Assembly: GCF_020283565.1 (NCBI RefSeq)
Contig: NC_060064.1
Span: 6,966,001 to 7,030,000, forward strand
From: Trifolium pratense
Taxonomy: Eukaryota; Streptophyta; Magnoliopsida; Fabales; Fabaceae
Length of the DNA stretch: 64,000 bases
Reading direction: 5' to 3'
Part shown: in pieces, positions 33,342 through 44,742 of the stretch
Numbering within the stretch: position 1 is the first letter of the stretch
How the letters are laid out: every line of letters starts with the position of its first letter
The notes under the pieces: model-generated
The model's input: only the letters and a program-made list of their open reading frames with translations
Databases searched by the model: none
What the model was told of the DNA's origin: nothing
Position numbers and translations under genes: made by a program

Positions 33342-33525
33342 CACAGAGAGAGAGCACTGCATTCATCATCATCCAGGGAAGGGAAACAGTGTGTGTGTGT
33401 GTGAAATCAACTCGTTTTACAATCTTTTTCTTCTGGGGAGGGAAACACGTGTGTGTAGAAAGATTGTGTGTGTTGCATTCAGTTTCATCTTGTAGTTTCT
33501 TGAAGTTCTTGCAAAAAAAACTTCA

Positions 33526-36500
33526 ATGGCAGAAAACAAAGAATTTGGTTTTCCTATACCAAAATACGATGGTCACTATGATCATTGGTCCATGTTGATG
33601 AAGAATCTCTTGGAATCAAAGGAGTTTTGGGAAATCGTTGAAACTGGTGTGCCAGTTCTTGCAGCAGGTGCCACTGCAGAAGAACAAAGAATTGCTAAAG
33701 AAGCAAAATTGAAAGATCTCAAAGCCAAGAACTACTTGTTTCAATCGATTGATAGAACAATCATTGAAACAATTCTTGACAAATCCTCCTCTAAGGCTAT
33801 CTGGGATTCTATGAAGCAGAAATTTGAAGGATCCACAAAAGTCAAGAGGGCTCAATTGCAAGCTTTGAGGGGTGAATTTGAAATCTTGCGTATGAAAGAA
33901 GATGAATCAGTGAATGATTACTTTGGGAGGACTCTCTCAATTGTAAACAAGATGAAGATTCAAGGTGAGGTCATGGAACAAAGAACTGTGGTTGAGAAAA
34001 TTCTTAGGTCCATGACTAGCAAGTTCAACTATGTTGTCTGTGCCATTGAAGAAGCCAGCAATGTGGAGACATTGAAAATTGATGAATTGCAAGGTTCTTT
34101 AATTGTGCATGAACAAAAGATGAAACCTGCCAAAGAAGAGGATCAAGCTTTGAAGGTTAACTATGCAGACAGAAATTCTGGAAGAGGTAGAGGAAGAGGT
34201 GCTAAGACAAGTCAAGGCAGAGGTAAAAGAATCAATAAAGAAAGTATAGAATGTTATAAATGTCATAAGCTTGGTCACTTCCAATATGAATGTCAATCTG
34301 GGGAGGGTGGATATGCAAATTATGCTGAATTTGATGACAGTGAAGAGGTCTTGTTAATGGCCTATGATGAAGATTCATCAAATTCAAATTCCAAATTGTG
34401 GTTTATTGACTCTGGATGCAGTAATCACATGAGTGGTGTGAAAGCATGGTTTCATGATCTTGATGACAGTTTTAGAGAAACTGTGAGGCTAGGAGACGAT
34501 TCAAAGATGAATGTTATGGGAAGAGGGAATGTCAAACTGCAGTTAAATGGCATAGTTCAAGTCATCACTGGTGTGTATTACATACCAAAATTGAAGAACA
34601 ATTTGTTGAGTCTAGGTCAATTACAAGAGAAGAATCTTGCTTTTGTGATCAGAGACAATTGGTGTAAAGTTTATCACCAAGACAAAGGAATGATTATGAG
34701 TTCACAGATGGCTTCAAACAAACTCTTTCCCATAATTGCTGAAGCAAAACTAGCATGTCTTCAAGCCAAGAGTGATGATGTAAGTCAGACATGGCACTGT
34801 AGATATGGACATCTAAATATCAAAGGAATTCAACACCTGCAGCAGAAGAATATGGTGATTGGATTACCAAGGATAGAAGATTCCAAACATGTGTGTGCTG
34901 ATTGTCTGAAAGGAAAACAACATAGAGAAAGCATTCCTAAGTCAAGTAATTGGAAAGCTTCAAAGAGGTTAGAACTGATTCACTCTGACATTTGTGGACC
35001 TATAACTCCAGCCTCCAACAGTAACAAGAGATATGTGCTCACTTTTATTGATGATTTCAGCAGGAAAACTTGGGCTTACTATCTGGTCGACAAGTCTAGT
35101 GCATTTGAAAACTTTAAAAGGTTCAAATGTATGGTAGAAAAGGAGTCTGGTGAGATCATATGTTGTTTAAGAACTGATAGGGGTGGAGAATTCAATTCTG
35201 ATGAATTCAAGGAATTCTGTGAATTAAATGGAATCAAAAAACAACTTACAGCAGCTTACACTCCTCAACAAAATGGCATAGCAGAAAGGAAGAATAGGAC
35301 TATAATGGAGATGGTTAGGTGTATGTTGGCAGGCAAAAATGTTCCTAAAGAATTCTGGCCAGAAGCTGTCAATTGGTCAATTCATTTGATTAATAGAAGC
35401 CCTACTGCAGCAGTTGAAAACATGACACCAGAAGAGGTATGGAGTTCTATCAAACCCTCAGTAAAATACTTCAAAATATTTGGATGTATTGCATATGTTC
35501 ATGTGCCTGAGGCTCAGAGAAAGAAGCTGGATGACAAGAGTATAAAATGTGTATTCTTTGGCATGAGTGAAGAGTCTAAAGCTTACAGACTATACAATCC
35601 CACTACCAAGAAGATAATCATCAGCAGAGATGTTAAATTTGATGAAAAAGCAAAATGGAAATGGGATAGTACACAAACCTCACAAAGACTTGTTGAAATT
35701 AGTGATGAAGAAGCAGAGAATGTCAATGCAGGAATTGAAAATGCTGCAAACAGTGATGCTGCAGACACTGATGAAGATGTGCACAGTCAAGTTAGCACTC
35801 CTCCAAATTCACCAGATACTCACTCTCCAGTCATAGATCACATTGGAACTTCTACTTCAAACTTGAATAATCAAGGGAGAAATAGAAGACCACCACCATG
35901 GCATGCTGATTATGATACTACTATGACAGAAGAAGAAACTGGAGAAGAAGACTCTATGAATTTGATGACTGTTACTCCTTGTCTGAGCAATGATCCTGCT
36001 ACTTATGAAGAGGCTGTGAAGAGTTCAACATGGAAAGCTGCTATGGACAAAGAAATTGAAGCAATTGAAAGAAATGGTACTTGGAAACTTACTGATCTTC
36101 CCAGAAGTGCTAAAGTAATTGGTGTCAAGTGGATCTACAAGACTAAACTCAATGAGAGAGGAGAAATAGAAAAGTACAAGGCAAGATTAGTAGCAAAAGG
36201 ATATGCACAGAGATATGGTACTGATTACAAAGAAGTATTTGCACCAGTAGCTAGGTGGGATACAATTAGAAGCTTATTGGCCATTGCTGCTTCAAGAGGC
36301 TGAGATGTATTTCAACTAGATGTGAAGAGTGCATTTCTTCATGGTGAGTTGAAAGAAACTGTGTATGTTGAACAACCAGCAGGATATGTGAAAGCAGGGA
36401 GGGAAAAGCAAGTTTACAAACTTCACAAAGCTCTATATGGATTGAAACATGCACCTAGGGCTTGGTATTCAAAAATTGAAGCTTACTTCATCAAGGAAGG

Positions 36501-37536
36501 ATTTGTAAAGAGTTCTCATGAACACACTCTCTTTGTGAAGGAACATGGTAATGTCTGGTTGATTATAAGTCTATATGTGGATGATCTTATTTTCACAGGA
36601 AATGATAACAATGCACTCAGTCAATTCAAAGAGTCCATGATGACTACATTTGATATGACTGACTTGGGCAAAATGAGACATTTTCTAGGCATTGAAGTAA
36701 TACAAGATGATCAAGGAATATTCATAGGTCAGCAGAGATATGCTAAAGAGATTTTAGAAAAGTTCAACATGGACAAAAGCAATGCTGTGTGCAGTCCTGT
36801 TGTAACTGGAACTAAACTCTCTAAGCATGATGAAGGAGAAGAGGTGAATCCTACTCAGTTCAAGCAGATAGTAGGAAGTTTGATGTACTTGACTGCTACT
36901 AGGCCAGACATTATGTTTGCAGTCAACTTGATTGCAAGATTCATGGAACATCCTGTGGAGTCTCACATGGTGGTTGCCAAAAGAATTTTGAGATACATCA
37001 GAGGCACACTTGAACTGGGAATCAGATACAAAAAGGAAAAGCAAGAAGCTAAATTGCTTGCTTACACTGACAGTGACTATGGTGGTGACACTGAAGATAG
37101 GAAAAGCACCTCTGGATATGTGTTCAAAATAGGTTCTGGTGCTGTGTCTTGGTCCTCTAAGAAACAGCCAGTGGTGACTCTCTCCACCACTGAAGCTGAG
37201 TTCATTGCAGCTGCACATTGTGTGTGCCAAGGAATCTGGTTACAAAGGATACTAGTGAACATGGGATTTGAATTGAAGAAATGCTTGACTGTGCATTGTG
37301 ACAACAGCTCAACTATCAAATTGAGCAAGAATCCTGTGTTACATGGTAGGAGTAAGCACATAGACATAAGGTTTCATTTCTTAAGAAATCTATGTTGTGA
37401 TGGTAAAGTTGAATTAGTACATTGTGCTTCTCAAGATCAAGTTGCAGACATAATGACCAAAGCGTTGAAGTTGGAAGCATTTGAAAAACTCAGAAGCATG
37501 CTTGGAGTGCAGATGAATCCTCTCTCTCAAAGTTGA
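33526..37536 (+). pseudogene. Copia Gag-Pol polyprotein, one in-frame stop
   Basis: The frame reads from 33526 to 37536 apart from TGA at 36301-36303, where relatives have Trp (RG-W-DV in the RT fingers), so a TGG-to-TGA change explains it. Domains: UBN2-type Gag (about aa 1-220), zinc knuckle CYKCHKLGHFQYEC (about aa 242), protease WFIDSGCSNHMSG (about aa 292), GAG-pre-integrase with the HHCC finger, integrase D,D,E (HSDICGP, RTDRGGEF, PQQNGIAERKNR), RT before the stop (KWIYKTKLNERG) and after it (LDVKSAFLHGEL, YVDDLIFTG), and RNase H (TDSDYGGDTEDRKSTSGY, ADIMTKAL). Without readthrough the product is 925 aa and lacks active RT and RNase H. Otherwise undamaged. Confidence 0.93.
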
Positions 37537-37576
37537 ATCATAGTTTTGTTGTAAACTTAGTTGGTTAGAACAACTA

Positions 37577-37591
37577 GTTTAAGGGAGGGAA
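37577..37591 (+). other. Copia polypurine tract
   Basis: AGTTTAAGGGAGGGAA immediately before the 3' LTR; the purine run AAGGGAGGGA is the plus-strand primer candidate. Confidence 0.8.
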
Positions 37592-37804
37592 TGTTGAGAT
37601 TGCAAACTGTATTGACAGTTGCAAAACTATTGTACAAGTTGGTTTTGGCAGTTATGCCAACTGTATTAGTTTGTTAGGATCTGTTGCTTGCACCTTAAGT
37701 TTAGCATAGTTTGTTAGTTTACATTGCCTATAAATTGGCACTCAATGTTGTAACCAAAACAGTTGATTGGGTTGAATGAATGCAATAGAGCTTTTGATCT
37801 AACA
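37592..37804 (+). repeat. Copia 3' LTR
   Basis: 213 bp, differing from the 5' LTR at two neighbouring bases. Confidence 0.93.
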
Positions 37805-37809
37805 ATTTT

Positions 37810-38177
37810 TGCTTTGTTTTTATTTTGAAAAATCTCACACATTGGGTTCTCTATAAGGGAAGTAAAATGTGAGTACTCACAATTTTGCATGGGAGTCACG
37901 TATACTCACAGTCCTCAATGCTATTATTATATTTCTTACATTACATGTATTTAACATTTTATTTTCCTTAAGAAAAATGTATTTAACATTTTATTTGTGT
38001 TAAAGTGAAGTAAGTTTTTTTCTTTTTTTCTATTAAAAATATGTGACATTACTTATTTTTCTCATATTCTACTACAGAAATTAATATTGATCGAGTGCAC
38101 AACTTTCAAATTATTATATTCTACTATTTTCGCTGCATTTAATTATAAGATCTTTTTCAAACTTTTCTTTGTCCCTT
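37810..38177. other. Intergenic, no feature recognised
   Basis: AT-rich DNA with a short duplicated stretch GTATTTAACATTTTATTT (near 37947 and 37979). Confidence 0.4.
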
Positions 38178-38400
38178 AATATAGACCATTTTTACCCAAG
38201 AGCACTTAGATGAAATGGTGCAGGTTTCTTCTAGCTTAACCAAAGCTCTATGTTCGATCCCTGACTTGGGCATGCAATAGTGTTAAAACTTTTAGGAAGA
38301 GTTTGTCATCCATTTGGGTCCCACAAGGCTCGAGGGATTAGTCTTTACAGTTGTGCGTAGAAGATGCTCGATTTTTTTAAAAAAAAATATAGACCATTTT
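38178..38400 (+). mobile_element. tRNA-derived SINE, family S1, with 15-bp TSD
   Basis: Body 38193-38385 is flanked by AATATAGACCATTTT at 38178-38192 and 38386-38400, a perfect 15-bp duplication typical of LINE-driven retroposition. A-box-like region GATGAAATGGTGCAGG, B box TGTTCGATCCCTGA, and a T/A-rich 3' tail. Confidence 0.9.
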
Positions 38401-38427
38401 CAAAATTTAAAATGCATTAATGATTTG

Positions 38428-38910
38428 TTAGTTTTTCACATAATCAAACTCCAGTAAATTTGGAGTTACAGAGAGAGATTAATTACCATTTTAGTGAATG
38501 TCTGTTCAAATTAATTATCGTATGAAACTACTACTGGTATTTTCGTCATGTCTCTCACCCTGTAGCTCATTTTTGAATAGTATTTACATGTATGGAAAGC
38601 TAACGAAATTACCCTTGTTGGCATTTCAATTTCGTCTAATTTGGGGTTACGATGCATTCGGTAGACGATGTTGAATTTGAAGGTCACAAGTAGATTTTTG
38701 TAGAATTAATAATTGGACAGACCTTTATTAAAACGGTAATTAATCTCTCTATAACTCCAAATTTAGTGTGATTTTTGATTCTGTGAAAAGCTAACTCGAT
38801 TACGGTTGTTTCGGTATCAGTTTTGTGTATTATTGATCCAAATTGAGTTATGTGCGAAGCTTTGAACTTGAGGCTCAGAAGCAGATTTTGTGCAGAATTT
38901 TGGTGGGGGG
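38428..38910. repeat. Diverged inverted and direct repeat cluster
   Basis: 38428-38520 (TTTGGAGTTACAGAGAGAG, ATTAATTACCATTTTAGTGA) is inverted at about 38700-38805 (TAATTAATCTCTCTATAACT). A second, direct pair is 38580-38735 against 38785-38910 (GAAAGCTAAC.., AAGTAGATTTTTGTAGAATT against AAGCAGATTTTGTGCAGAAT). A roughly 205-bp unit seems present three times, once reversed. Class not recognised. Confidence 0.6.
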
Positions 38911-38995
38911 CAAAATCCAACAAATTATAAAATAAGGGGGGTAAAATTCCGCATTTTTCAAAACATGGGGTAAAATTGCATTTAAGGGGGGTGTA

Positions 38996-39390
38996 TTGGA
39001 TTGAGATTTCAAAAGACTATTTTGATAAAAGAAAATCTTGAAGATTTTAAAAGACTTTATGAGATTATATTGATTTTGTAAGATTTTAAAAGACTTTTTA
39101 AAAGACTTTTTACATTCAAGATTCTTAACACAAGACTCTGTGAGATTTTATAACATAGACTTTTGAGATTTCAAAGAACTTTATGAAATTTTAACATTTA
39201 AATGACTCAATAAATTCAATACAAATTTCTTCCAAAAATATAATAATCAATCAATCATTCCTTAAAAAACATCAAGGAATTAATATAAACAAATAAAATC
39301 AATGAATCAATTTTTTTTTAAAATAATCATAAAAAAGAACAAGAGAACTAAAAACTTTATCAGAAAACACTCATCATAATAAAAAGCTGC

Positions 39391-39452
<62 letters not shown>

Positions 39453-40057
39453 CTTGGTTACAAAATTATGTTAAAGATCAATTTTATAAGGCAGCAGAAA
39501 AATCGTTTTCAATAAAAAAAAAATAATCAGAAAATTGTTTTGATCAATTGAGTTTCAAAGGAATAGAAATATTATGTATGTCCCTTCCATGGCAACCTTC
39601 AGGTGGAGAAAAAGAATGGTTGAGTTGCATATGTTAGGGAATTGTGATGGTGGAGAAAAAGAATATGGAGTGAGAGAGAACGATCAAGAAACACACAGGA
39701 AAAAAAGTCTGGAGTGAGTTTGAAAAAGTCTTGATGTTTTACGTGAGATTGTTGAAAGAAGAATGTATATGTATTTTCAACTAAAAAGTCTCACACAATC
39801 CATTAAAATCCATTCAAAGAAAGAATCCATTCAAATCTATATATTTTTGAATACCACAAGACATTTTATAAATCATGAGAAATCTTAATTGAATACCAAT
39901 AGATTTCGTTGGATTGAAAAAAAAATCTTGATTGTCTTAATTGAATACCACGAGATTTATTTACATTTTATAAAAGTCTTGATTGAATACCTCAAGACAT
40001 TTTTATTATAAAAAAGTCTTTTAAAATCCATTGAAATCTCAATTCAATACACCCTCC
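38996..40057. mobile_element. PIF/Harbinger-like non-autonomous element, 1.06 kb
   Basis: TIRs: left GGTGTATTGGATTGAGATTT, right (reverse complement) GGTGTATTGAATTGAGATTT. TAA lies on both sides (38993-38995 and 40058-40060), the Harbinger target. The interior is rich in AAAAGACTTT-type words in both orientations and includes a (TA)n tract. No transposase ORF. Confidence 0.8.
39396..39450. repeat. (TA)n microsatellite
   Basis: About 55 bp of uninterrupted TA dinucleotides inside the Harbinger-like element; likely length-polymorphic. Confidence 0.95.
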
Positions 40058-40115
40058 TAAGTCTTTATTTTTATATTTTCCATAAATTCTCTAGCTAGAG
40101 ATAATCATATTCAAG

Positions 40116-40328
40116 ATATTGTCTTCCGACCAAATGTTAGTTGGTTTAGTGGTGATTGACGTTGAACTTGGTATATGAAGGACCACGATTCGATCCCCGC
40201 AACTTTATTTCGGAGGGAACTGAAATCACTTGATGCCAGAACTCGTCCCGAACTCTGGACTACTATGACCCCCTTCCCTTAGGAACCAGAGGGTGAAAAA
40301 AATAAAAAATAAAAATATTGTCTTCCGA
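40116..40328 (+). mobile_element. tRNA-derived SINE, family S2, with 14-bp TSD
   Basis: Body 40130-40314 is flanked by ATATTGTCTTCCGA at 40116-40129 and 40315-40328. A box TTTAGTGGTGATTGAC, B box CACGATTCGATCCCC, A-rich tail. Same family as 32651-32825. Confidence 0.9.
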
Positions 40329-40656
40329 TATTAAATATATACATATTTTTCAATCAGAATTTAAAAATATTTCACCGTGTTGTAAGAAACTAACCTCTTC
40401 ATCATAATGAAATCAATTTCAGCCAAACTATTGGGATATTGAAAAATATAATTTTAATGTAGCCCAAAATTCTTTTTCTCAAGTCCTCACTTTTTTAATT
40501 TGTTTTATTACTAACACTTTTTTTGTTGAGCAATCTCAAATCCTCATTTATACATAGTTTGAGTGAACCTTGTATGATACCATGTCCCATCATAGCAAAT
40601 ATAGCATTTAGATGTTGGGCCATGCTTGGCTAGTATTATAAAGACACTGATAATAA
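40329..40656. other. Intergenic before the Helitrons
   Basis: AT-rich, no gene recognised; the Helitron target A is at 40656. Confidence 0.4.
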
Positions 40657-41019
40657 TCTATATATCTTATTATACTAAAAGCAAGGTTGATTTGTCAGCC
40701 CTAATTCCTTTGCTAACTTGCAACCCTAATCTTTGTCCAATTGGCTTTTGACATTTTTTCCTAGCAGCCAATACAATCTTGACACACCTAGGTTTTAATT
40801 TCATTTTAGGTTTTGCTGTGTTGCTTTTCATCTAGGGTTTGGAGGACATTCAAATAGCCATCTTACATGTGGCTCTAGGTTTGCTTAGGTTTAGGTTTAT
40901 ATGAATCTTACACATCTTACACATGGCTTAATATAATTCTTTGCATGTCTCATGGCTGGTTTTGAGATTGCTGGTTTAAAGAAACAATTGACACAAGTAG
41001 TTTATGGAAACAATTGTGG

Positions 41020-41340
41020 TTTTATTATTTCTTTCCCAGTGTTTTTTCATTTGTCAAGTTTTTCTCTCTCTCTCCCCCCTCTCGTACGCTCTCACTCTTT
41101 CTCCTCACACTTTCATCTCTCTTTCTCCTCCCCATCTCATCCTTCACCATAACATCCACACCACAACCTCCACCACCATCTACAAATCAATCACTCGTAA
41201 GAGTGAGGGAGTGGCCGAGTGAGAGAAGCCGGCGGGAGAGAAGTTCTGGCGAGGAGGAGGAGTTCCGGCCGAGAGAGTTCTTGTGGCCGTTTGTGGTGAC
41301 ACGGCGGTGCTTGGCAACGGCGGCATGAAGCTTCTTGCTC
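41020..41340 (+). other. CT-rich then GC-rich leader-like segment
   Basis: A CT/TC-rich stretch (41050-41170) leads to a GC-rich piece (41205-41330, with CCGGCGGGAG and GGCGAGGAGG) unlike the AT-rich surroundings. It looks like a captured promoter or 5' UTR upstream of the exon fragments that follow. No protein was recognised. Confidence 0.4.
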
Positions 41341-41697
41341 CTTCTTTCTCCTGGTTCGATCTCAAATTGTATGCTCTATTTATTTTTGTTTTTTTTCGTT
41401 GCTTTTTTTTGTTGTTGGTGAGGATGTGGTGGTTATGGTGGATGGTGATGTATCTCTAAATTCATCTTCTAGATTTCATCTTTCTCAATTTGTCAATATT
41501 CATCTCTCTAATTGGTTTTCTATGTTGTTTTTTTGCAGGCTCCATAGAAGGATAAGGCTCCTCCATAGAAAAATCACTATGACCACAATTTCAGAAAGAG
41601 GTAAAGATGATTCTACTAATTTTTGTGTGTTGGTGGTTTTTTTTAGTTAAATTTTTTACAGTATGTGTTTGTTTTTTAATGACTTCTTTTGATGCAG

Positions 41698-41944
41698 ATG
41701 AATGATGGTTGGGTTGGTTTGGAAAAGGCACCTGATGGATCTTTCAAGAAGAAGATTCTGGGTTAGTAATTTTCAAGTTTTTTGTTTCTGTTCTTTTGGG
41801 AAATTTTTGTTCTTGATTCTTAAATGTAGTTTTGGGTTTTTGCAGATTAGGGGTATGGCTTTTGTCTAGGGTTAAGCCATCAGAGATTTTTTTGAAATCT
41901 ATATCAAAGGAAGTTACTGGTGTTGAAGTCATTTACCCATCAAG
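41698..41944 (+). pseudogene. Exon pair resembling a mitochondrial K+/H+ exchange-related protein
   Basis: Exon 41698-41761 reads MNDGWVGLEKAPDGSFKKKI and has AG/GT borders. Exon 41846-41944 reads LLSRVKPSEIFLKSISKEVT then GVEVIYPS. From memory these match consecutive segments near the N-terminus of the plant Mit_KHE1-type family (PF10173). As spliced here the phases do not agree and a TAG follows the joint, so the copy is decayed. The rest of the protein is not found. Probably captured by the Helitron. Confidence 0.45.
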
Positions 41945-42077
41945 GTTGGTTGGTGTTAAATCATAATGTGTTGTTCTGTTAAAGGTTTTCCTTTCCAATT
42001 AGGGTTTTTAGGTCCTTATTTGCGTAAAATCAATTTATGAAGCCAATTTTTTCCGACATTTCTAATTTCTTTCATTG

Positions 42078-42185
42078 AAATGAAATTTTGCAGACAAGTA
42101 AATTTTATTTTTGTTAAACATTTTGAGAATTATAATTTTGCAGACAAGTAAATTTTATTTTTGTTAAACATTTTGAGAATTATTG
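42078..42185 (+). repeat. Short tandem duplication in Helitron A
   Basis: A unit of about 52 bp starting ATTTTGCAGACAAGTAAATT is repeated head to tail with no visible difference, so it is recent. It includes a possible splice acceptor (TTTTGCAG). Confidence 0.85.
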
Positions 42186-43091
42186 TCAGTGATTATTGTT
42201 CTTAATTACTTCTGTTTAGAGGCCTGTTATATGCTATTCTTTTGTTCTTTTTCAAATAGTTTTTCATCTTTTCCTGGGTTTGGAAGAAAATCTAGATGGA
42301 GGATGATAAACAACAATGAATATTGTTATCGTCTAATTTCATTGCAATATTGTTTTATACTGTTTTCTAATCTTGAATTCTTGAATGATAATTGCAGGGT
42401 AAGGGAATGGGTATTTTCCGTAAGAGAAGGAACAATTGTGAAACAGTACCAAGTAGATAAGTAAGGTATTGGATGCCACCCTTGAAGATTTGGAGTAAGT
42501 GCCCCCCTGCCATTTTAATTTGTATTGTCCTTAAGCTTATACTTAAATACTTTCTCTTCTGAATAGGTTTTCTAATAAACACTGAAAGGAGAAGGAACTT
42601 TCATATAGGTCTATCCAAATCTCAACTTGATCTATGCTGTTCATGTTTCCTTACTTCTTTTTCGTCCTTGCTCTACTTTTGCAAATTGTGTCAATATTTC
42701 AGATATTACATGCCTTTCCTAATACATTTGTTCATCTTTTTATTTTGATTATTACTTTTATTATATCATTGTATAGGACTGTAGTATGAGCATGTAGGTC
42801 TATCATTTGTTCACCTTGCTAAATTTGGTTGTATCCATAGTTAATGCTCCTACATTGATGAATGGCTTCTGATGACTACATAGTGAGGGACATACTATGT
42901 GGACAGATACGGGTCAAACAATTGAACATAATACTGTGTTTCTCTATATAAATACTAATAGAGCAGTCATAAGTCAGATGTTATTCATTTTGTACATGTT
43001 ATTTCCTCTCTTTTTTCCCTGTCAATTCTCTTATTTATGAGGCAGCTATAAAATTTATCATTATTCTATTTATTTATTTTTTTATTTTTAG

Positions 43092-43660
43092 AGTTGTGGT
43101 CATGAGTTGAAGAAGCAAGATCTCATTTCATCTATTCTTTCTACAAATGCCGGATTATGGTATCAAAATTTTAGTTGTGTTTTTAGTTTTACAATTTAAG
43201 GAGTCAATTAATGTTTTATTTGACACTTGGTTCTTGCTGCTGTATGCAGGACACATCTATCAACTATGATTTTGGATAGAACTGGTTTATGTATCAAGAT
43301 TTCTTCAAAAGCTGAATGTAAGGTCTTGGATGCCACCCTTGAAGATTTGGAGTAAGTGTGTTTATCTAACTCAGTGCACTTTATTCAATCATTTTTTGTA
43401 GTGTACTTATCCACTTGGTTGTTTTTACATTGAGATTTTGATAATTTCCGATTTTGTAGTTTTTTTTTTAGTGTAGGTTTTGATATGTGATTTCTTGAAT
43501 CCATCATGGGACAAGAGTGAGTAACATGAAATTTGATTTGAGGGTAGTTTTGATTCAGTTTCAATTATTGCTTTTGACAGTGTCGCTTCTACCGTCAAGT
43601 CTGCAGTTGATATTCAAACACCGGGTGATCTTATAACTCTTACTGCTGCAGCTGCAACAG
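43092..43660 (+). pseudogene. Three-exon gene fragment, product not recognised
   Basis: Exons 43092-43159, 43250-43351 and 43581-43660 have AG/GT borders and join in one frame: SCGHELKKQDLISSILSTNA..., THLSTMILDRTGLCIKISSK..., then VASTVKSAVDIQTPGDLITL. The consistent phases over two introns argue that this was a real gene, caught with its introns. The end of exon 2 (TTGGATGCCACCCTTGAAGA...) also occurs alone at 42468-42500, a partial duplication. I could not name the family. It lies in Helitron A, so it is likely captured DNA. Confidence 0.55.
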
Positions 43661-44390
43661 GTACTTGCTTAATCTTACTATGAACTGACATTATCTACGG
43701 TTTGGTTATTTAAGCAGTTCAATCTAAGTGCTTTTGCTGCATTATATTTCCATGGACCTCTCTTCCACTTTTTTGTTCATGCCTGTAGTCATGTCTCAAC
43801 ATAATCACTTTGATCTATACTATTTTTAACCGTTTCAACAAAGCAAGGCTCTAAAAAAAGTTATCAGTTTATCACTATCACAAAGAGCAACTATTTCTGG
43901 TTTATACTTTAGTTTGTGCTGTTTAATATGATTTAATTTTAATATAAACTCTCTCATTTGGTTCTTGGTATGGAGTTTGGGGAATCTATGCATACATGCA
44001 GGTGATTTGAGTCAATCAGTATCACTCTGACTAGCCGACAGCATTGCATTAAGCATTAACATATATATATATATATAGCAAGGTGCATGTTAGACTTCTT
44101 ATTCTGGCAATTATGTTTTTATTTATTTTTAAGAAAAGAAAAGGGGAAAGTAATTATTGGATAGTTATGAGAGTGAGAGGCCAAGCTCTCTAATTCTTGG
44201 AAGGGATTCATTTAGTGATTGAGCAACTTGAATTTCTATTTTCAAATGAACTCATTTCATTTAGTTTCTTTATGTAATTCTTTGTTTTTTCTATTTAATT
44301 ATCCTGGTCGGTGGCTAATTTATAAGTGCAATACACTTCTTATTGGTGTAGAAATGTTGTTGTTTCGTTTTGGCGTGGGCCTGTGATTTT

Positions 44391-44742
44391 GATATGGATG
44401 CCGGTTGGTTTTACCAGATTTGCACTAGGTGTGCTTCCAGGATCAATTTTATTGCAGGACAACTCTATTGTGACAAGTGCAAAATGCCACAAACTACGGT
44501 ACCTAGGTATGGACTTTGCAGACACTGCACATTTAACCAAACATATGCTTGGCATTGCTATTAGTTGGTGTTTAAACAGAGTTTTGATCTTATTGTTGGA
44601 GATATGTTGTGGCTCTGTCTGAGTTTGATACTGATGCATGTTAGTTTTATCAGGCTTGCACCAAATGTGCATCCAAAATTAATTTCATTGGAGGCCAGTT
44701 TTACTGTGAAAAATGCAGGATGCCAAGAACTGCTATACCTAG
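44391..44742 (+). pseudogene. Duplicated RPA-type zinc-finger exon
   Basis: Two 116-bp copies, 44391-44506 and 44627-44742, 236 bp apart, both ending CCTAG before GTAT (donor). Copy 1 reads GWFYQICTRCASRINFIAG and QLYCDKCKMPQTTVPR; copy 2 reads FYQACTKCASKINFIGG and QFYCEKCRMPRTAIPR. The CX2C...CX2C pattern followed by VPR is that of the C-terminal OB-fold zinc ribbon of replication protein A large subunits, including the RPA-like proteins linked to plant Helitrons. Copy 2 has TAG where copy 1 has the Trp codon of GWFYQ, so it cannot serve in that frame. Confidence 0.7.

Larger units (their letters stand above)
33113..37804 (+). mobile_element. Ty1/copia retrotransposon, 4.7 kb, nearly intact
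   Basis: 213-bp LTRs (33113-33325 and 37592-37804), TGTTGAGATT...GATCTAACA, flanked by ATTTT (33108-33112 and 37805-37809). The LTRs differ at two adjacent bases (AACAGTTG against AACTATTG), so the insertion is recent. The internal region is one polyprotein frame with a single in-frame TGA. Confidence 0.95.
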
